Positions 62,345 through 64,000 of a DNA stretch of 64,000 nt are shown here, piece after piece. The position numbers were made by a program, and so were the translations under genes. The notes under the pieces are model-generated. The model had not been told where the DNA came from and did no database searches. It worked only from the letters and a program-made list of their open reading frames with translations. Source of the DNA: Termitidicoccus mucosus. Lineage in GTDB: Bacteria > Verrucomicrobiota > Verrucomicrobiia > Opitutales > Opitutaceae. The DNA lies in assembly GCF_038725785.1 (NCBI RefSeq), contig NZ_CP109796.1, positions 62,001 to 126,000 on the forward strand. The letters run 5' to 3'. How positions within the stretch are numbered: the first letter of the stretch is position 1; each line of letters opens with the position of its first letter.

Positions 62345-63772
62345 ATGAAACACCTCGTCACGCGCTTCGCATTTCAAATCCAGGCCGCGATCACGGCCCT
62401 CGCATGCGGCACGGCCGGTCTTGCCGCCGCCATGCCGGAGCACGAGCCCATTGCTCCCATTCATGCGCCGTTTCCGATGCCGCAGCTCGCCCGGCCGGCG
62501 TTTCCCGCGCGCACCATCAGCATCCGTGAACATGGCGCGGTGTCCGGAGATGCCTCCGCCATCGCGGCCAACACCGCGGCGTTTGCCGCCGCCATCAAAG
62601 CCTGCGCCGAGGCCGGTGGCGGGCGCGTGCTCGTGCCGCCGGGGGAATGGCACACCGGCCCGATTCACCTCCGCAGCAACATCGACCTCCATCTGTCCGA
62701 CGGGGCCGAGATTGTTTTCAGCGACCGCTTCGAGGACTATCTGCCGGTCGTGTTCGTGCGCTCGGGCGGAGTGGAGATCCACAACTATTCGCCGCTCGTT
62801 TACGCGCGGGACTGCGAGAACATCGCCATCACCGGCCCCGGCCGCCTCAATGGCAACGCCGGCGCGTGGTGGGGCTGGAAGAAAAAGGAAACACGGGAGA
62901 CGTTCCAGCTCGCCGCGCGCGGAGTGCCGGTGGAAAAGCGCATTTTCGGGACCCCCGAGGCGGCCATCCGCCCGAGCTTTGTCTCGTTCATCGGATGCAA
63001 AAATATCCTGCTGGAAGGCTTCACCATCGGCAGCGGTCCCAATTGGACGATCCACCCAGTTTATTGCGAAAACATCATCATCCGCCGCGTCCACGTGCTC
63101 ACCGACGGTCCTAACAACGACGGCATCGACCCCGACTCCTGCCGCAACCTGCTGGTCGAGCACTGCGTCTTCGACACCGGCGACGACTGCCTTGTATTAA
63201 AATCCGGATACAACGAGGACGGATGGCGCGTCGGGCGCCCCACCGAAAACGTCGTCATGCGGCATTGCTCCAGCAAACGCGGGCATGGCGGCCTCGTGAT
63301 CGGCAGCGAGATGTCCGGCGATGTCCGCAATGTTTACATGCATGACTGCCACTTCGAAGGCACCGACCGCGCGCTCCGCATCAAATCACGCCCCGACCGC
63401 GGCGGCGTCGTGGAGAACGTATGGGTGAAGAATATCACCGTGAAGGACATGCAGCGGGAGGTCGTCATCCTCAACATGGATTACGCCTCCGACCCCACCG
63501 CCGTGACCAGGCGCGCGCCTCCGATTTTCCGCAACATCCACGTCAGCGATGTGACCGCCGACGGCGCGCCGGTCGCCATCCGCATCACCGGCGCGGAGGA
63601 CGCGTCGATTGAAAATATCACATTCTCGAAAATGACCATTTCATCCAGCGAGGGTGTCATCATCGACAGGGCATCGGGCATCACCTTCGACAAATTCAAG
63701 ATCATCACCAAAAAAGGCCCGGCCTTCCAACTTAATAACGTATCAAATATCTCAATACAGTCCGGTGAATGA
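62345..63772 (+). CDS. GH28 polygalacturonase-type enzyme, secreted (paralogue 3)
   Basis: The 475-residue protein starts at MKHLVTRFAFQIQAAITALA (ATG 62345) with a signal peptide ending near GLAAA. The longer frame upstream crosses motif site 5. GH28 residues are NNDG (257-260, with Asn for the usual Thr), GDDC (279-282), GHGG (313-316) and RIKSRPDRGG. KSGYNEDGWRVGRPTENVVM resembles paralogue 1 closely, so these two probably share substrate. It is divergent from the LacI regulator and precedes the isomerase gene by 36 bp. Confidence 0.92.
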   Translation: MKHLVTRFAFQIQAAITALACGTAGLAAAMPEHEPIAPIHAPFPMPQLARPAFPARTISIREHGAVSGDASAIAANTAAFAAAIKACAEAGGGRVLVPPGEWHTGPIHLRSNIDLHLSDGAEIVFSDRFEDYLPVVFVRSGGVEIHNYSPLVYARDCENIAITGPGRLNGNAGAWWGWKKKETRETFQLAARGVPVEKRIFGTPEAAIRPSFVSFIGCKNILLEGFTIGSGPNWTIHPVYCENIIIRRVHVLTDGPNNDGIDPDSCRNLLVEHCVFDTGDDCLVLKSGYNEDGWRVGRPTENVVMRHCSSKRGHGGLVIGSEMSGDVRNVYMHDCHFEGTDRALRIKSRPDRGGVVENVWVKNITVKDMQREVVILNMDYASDPTAVTRRAPPIFRNIHVSDVTADGAPVAIRITGAEDASIENITFSKMTISSSEGVIIDRASGITFDKFKIITKKGPAFQLNNVSNISIQSGE

Positions 63773-63808
63773 CCATCGAGGCACTTACGCCGCTCCGGAA
63801 TTTTTTCC

Positions 63809-64000
63809 ATGAAAACCAAACCCACCCAGAGCAAGAAGAGAGCCGCGCGGACGGCCAAGTCCGCCGGCAGAACCCAGTCCCATTTCCCCGGCATCGCCGC
63901 GATCGCCTACGAGGGGCCGCGGAGCGACAATCCGCTGGCCTTCAAGCACTATAATCCCGACGAGCTCGTCGGCGACCGCGCGCTGAGCGAGCACCTGCGC
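63809..64000 (+). CDS. xylA: Xylose isomerase, N-terminal part (cut by window edge)
   Basis: Sixty-four codons from ATG 63809 are visible. FPGIAAIAYEGPRSDNPLAF and KHYNPDELVGDRALSEHLR match the start of XylA. The enzyme converts D-xylose to D-xylulose (and glucose to fructose) in the cytoplasm. The first 25 residues form an unusually basic extension (KTKPTQSKKRAARTAKSAGR). The gene follows GH28 by 36 bp and may be cotranscribed with it, giving a use for xylose from pectic side chains. Confidence 0.85.
   Translation, partial: MKTKPTQSKKRAARTAKSAGRTQSHFPGIAAIAYEGPRSDNPLAFKHYNPDELVGDRALSEHLR

Overview
The window looks like a chromosome segment of a high-GC member of the Opitutaceae (Verrucomicrobiota), possibly from an animal-gut or plant-litter setting. 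This is inferred from three things: surface proteins ending in a GGGAPSP-hydrophobic-basic tail, a pectin locus with a carboxypeptidase-regulatory-type TonB receptor but no SusD, and many short interspersed inverted repeats between genes. No 16S gene is present, so the assignment is inference.

Layout. (1) 1-8076 is part of a conjugative or plasmid-derived element. It carries a ClpB-like AAA+ ATPase (cut by the left edge), a TraD/VirD4 coupling protein, a small unknown gene and a MobF relaxase-helicase on the minus strand. On the plus strand are two phage/plasmid-type orphan genes, each behind a copy of the same 150-160 nt leader, and an N6-adenine methylase-like gene lacking its catalytic motif IV. 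No integrase is visible. (2) 8077-9233 holds no convincing gene, only a long hairpin and a dispersed repeat. (3) 9234-28000 is mostly housekeeping: cydAB, an ArsR-methyltransferase fusion, tcdA, an AsmA-like protein, tRNA-Gly(CCC), an M48 protease with a TerB-like tail, a divergent XRE regulator module, two small membrane proteins, topB, cobS and an Asp23/AmaP-like pair. (4) 28043-64000 is a large pectin-utilisation locus.

How the pectin locus works together (inference from families). Pectin methylesterases and a PL1 pectate lyase open homogalacturonan, three GH28 enzymes cut polygalacturonate or rhamnogalacturonan ends, and GH105 removes unsaturated uronic acid. GH43, GH3 and GH95 trim arabinose/xylose, glucose/xylose and fucose/galactose side chains. 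A TonB receptor imports oligomers, and an ExuT-type MFS porter and an SSS symporter take up monomers. A LacI-type regulator sits next to the third GH28, and a xylose isomerase begins at the right edge.

Main points for follow-up: (a) a 15-bp motif, GTCAACRATGCGCGC, occurs five times, always in the same orientation upstream of pectin genes, and is a candidate operator of the LacI regulator; (b) a 4041-codon reading frame appears to be two surface proteins joined in frame through a dispersed palindromic repeat; (c) an interspersed repeat appears to encode the signal peptide of a pectinesterase, and another lies in frame inside topB; (d) a roughly 250-280-residue module occurs three times in the giant proteins and has no name I can give it; (e) the duplicated leader in the mobile element may be a structured RNA.
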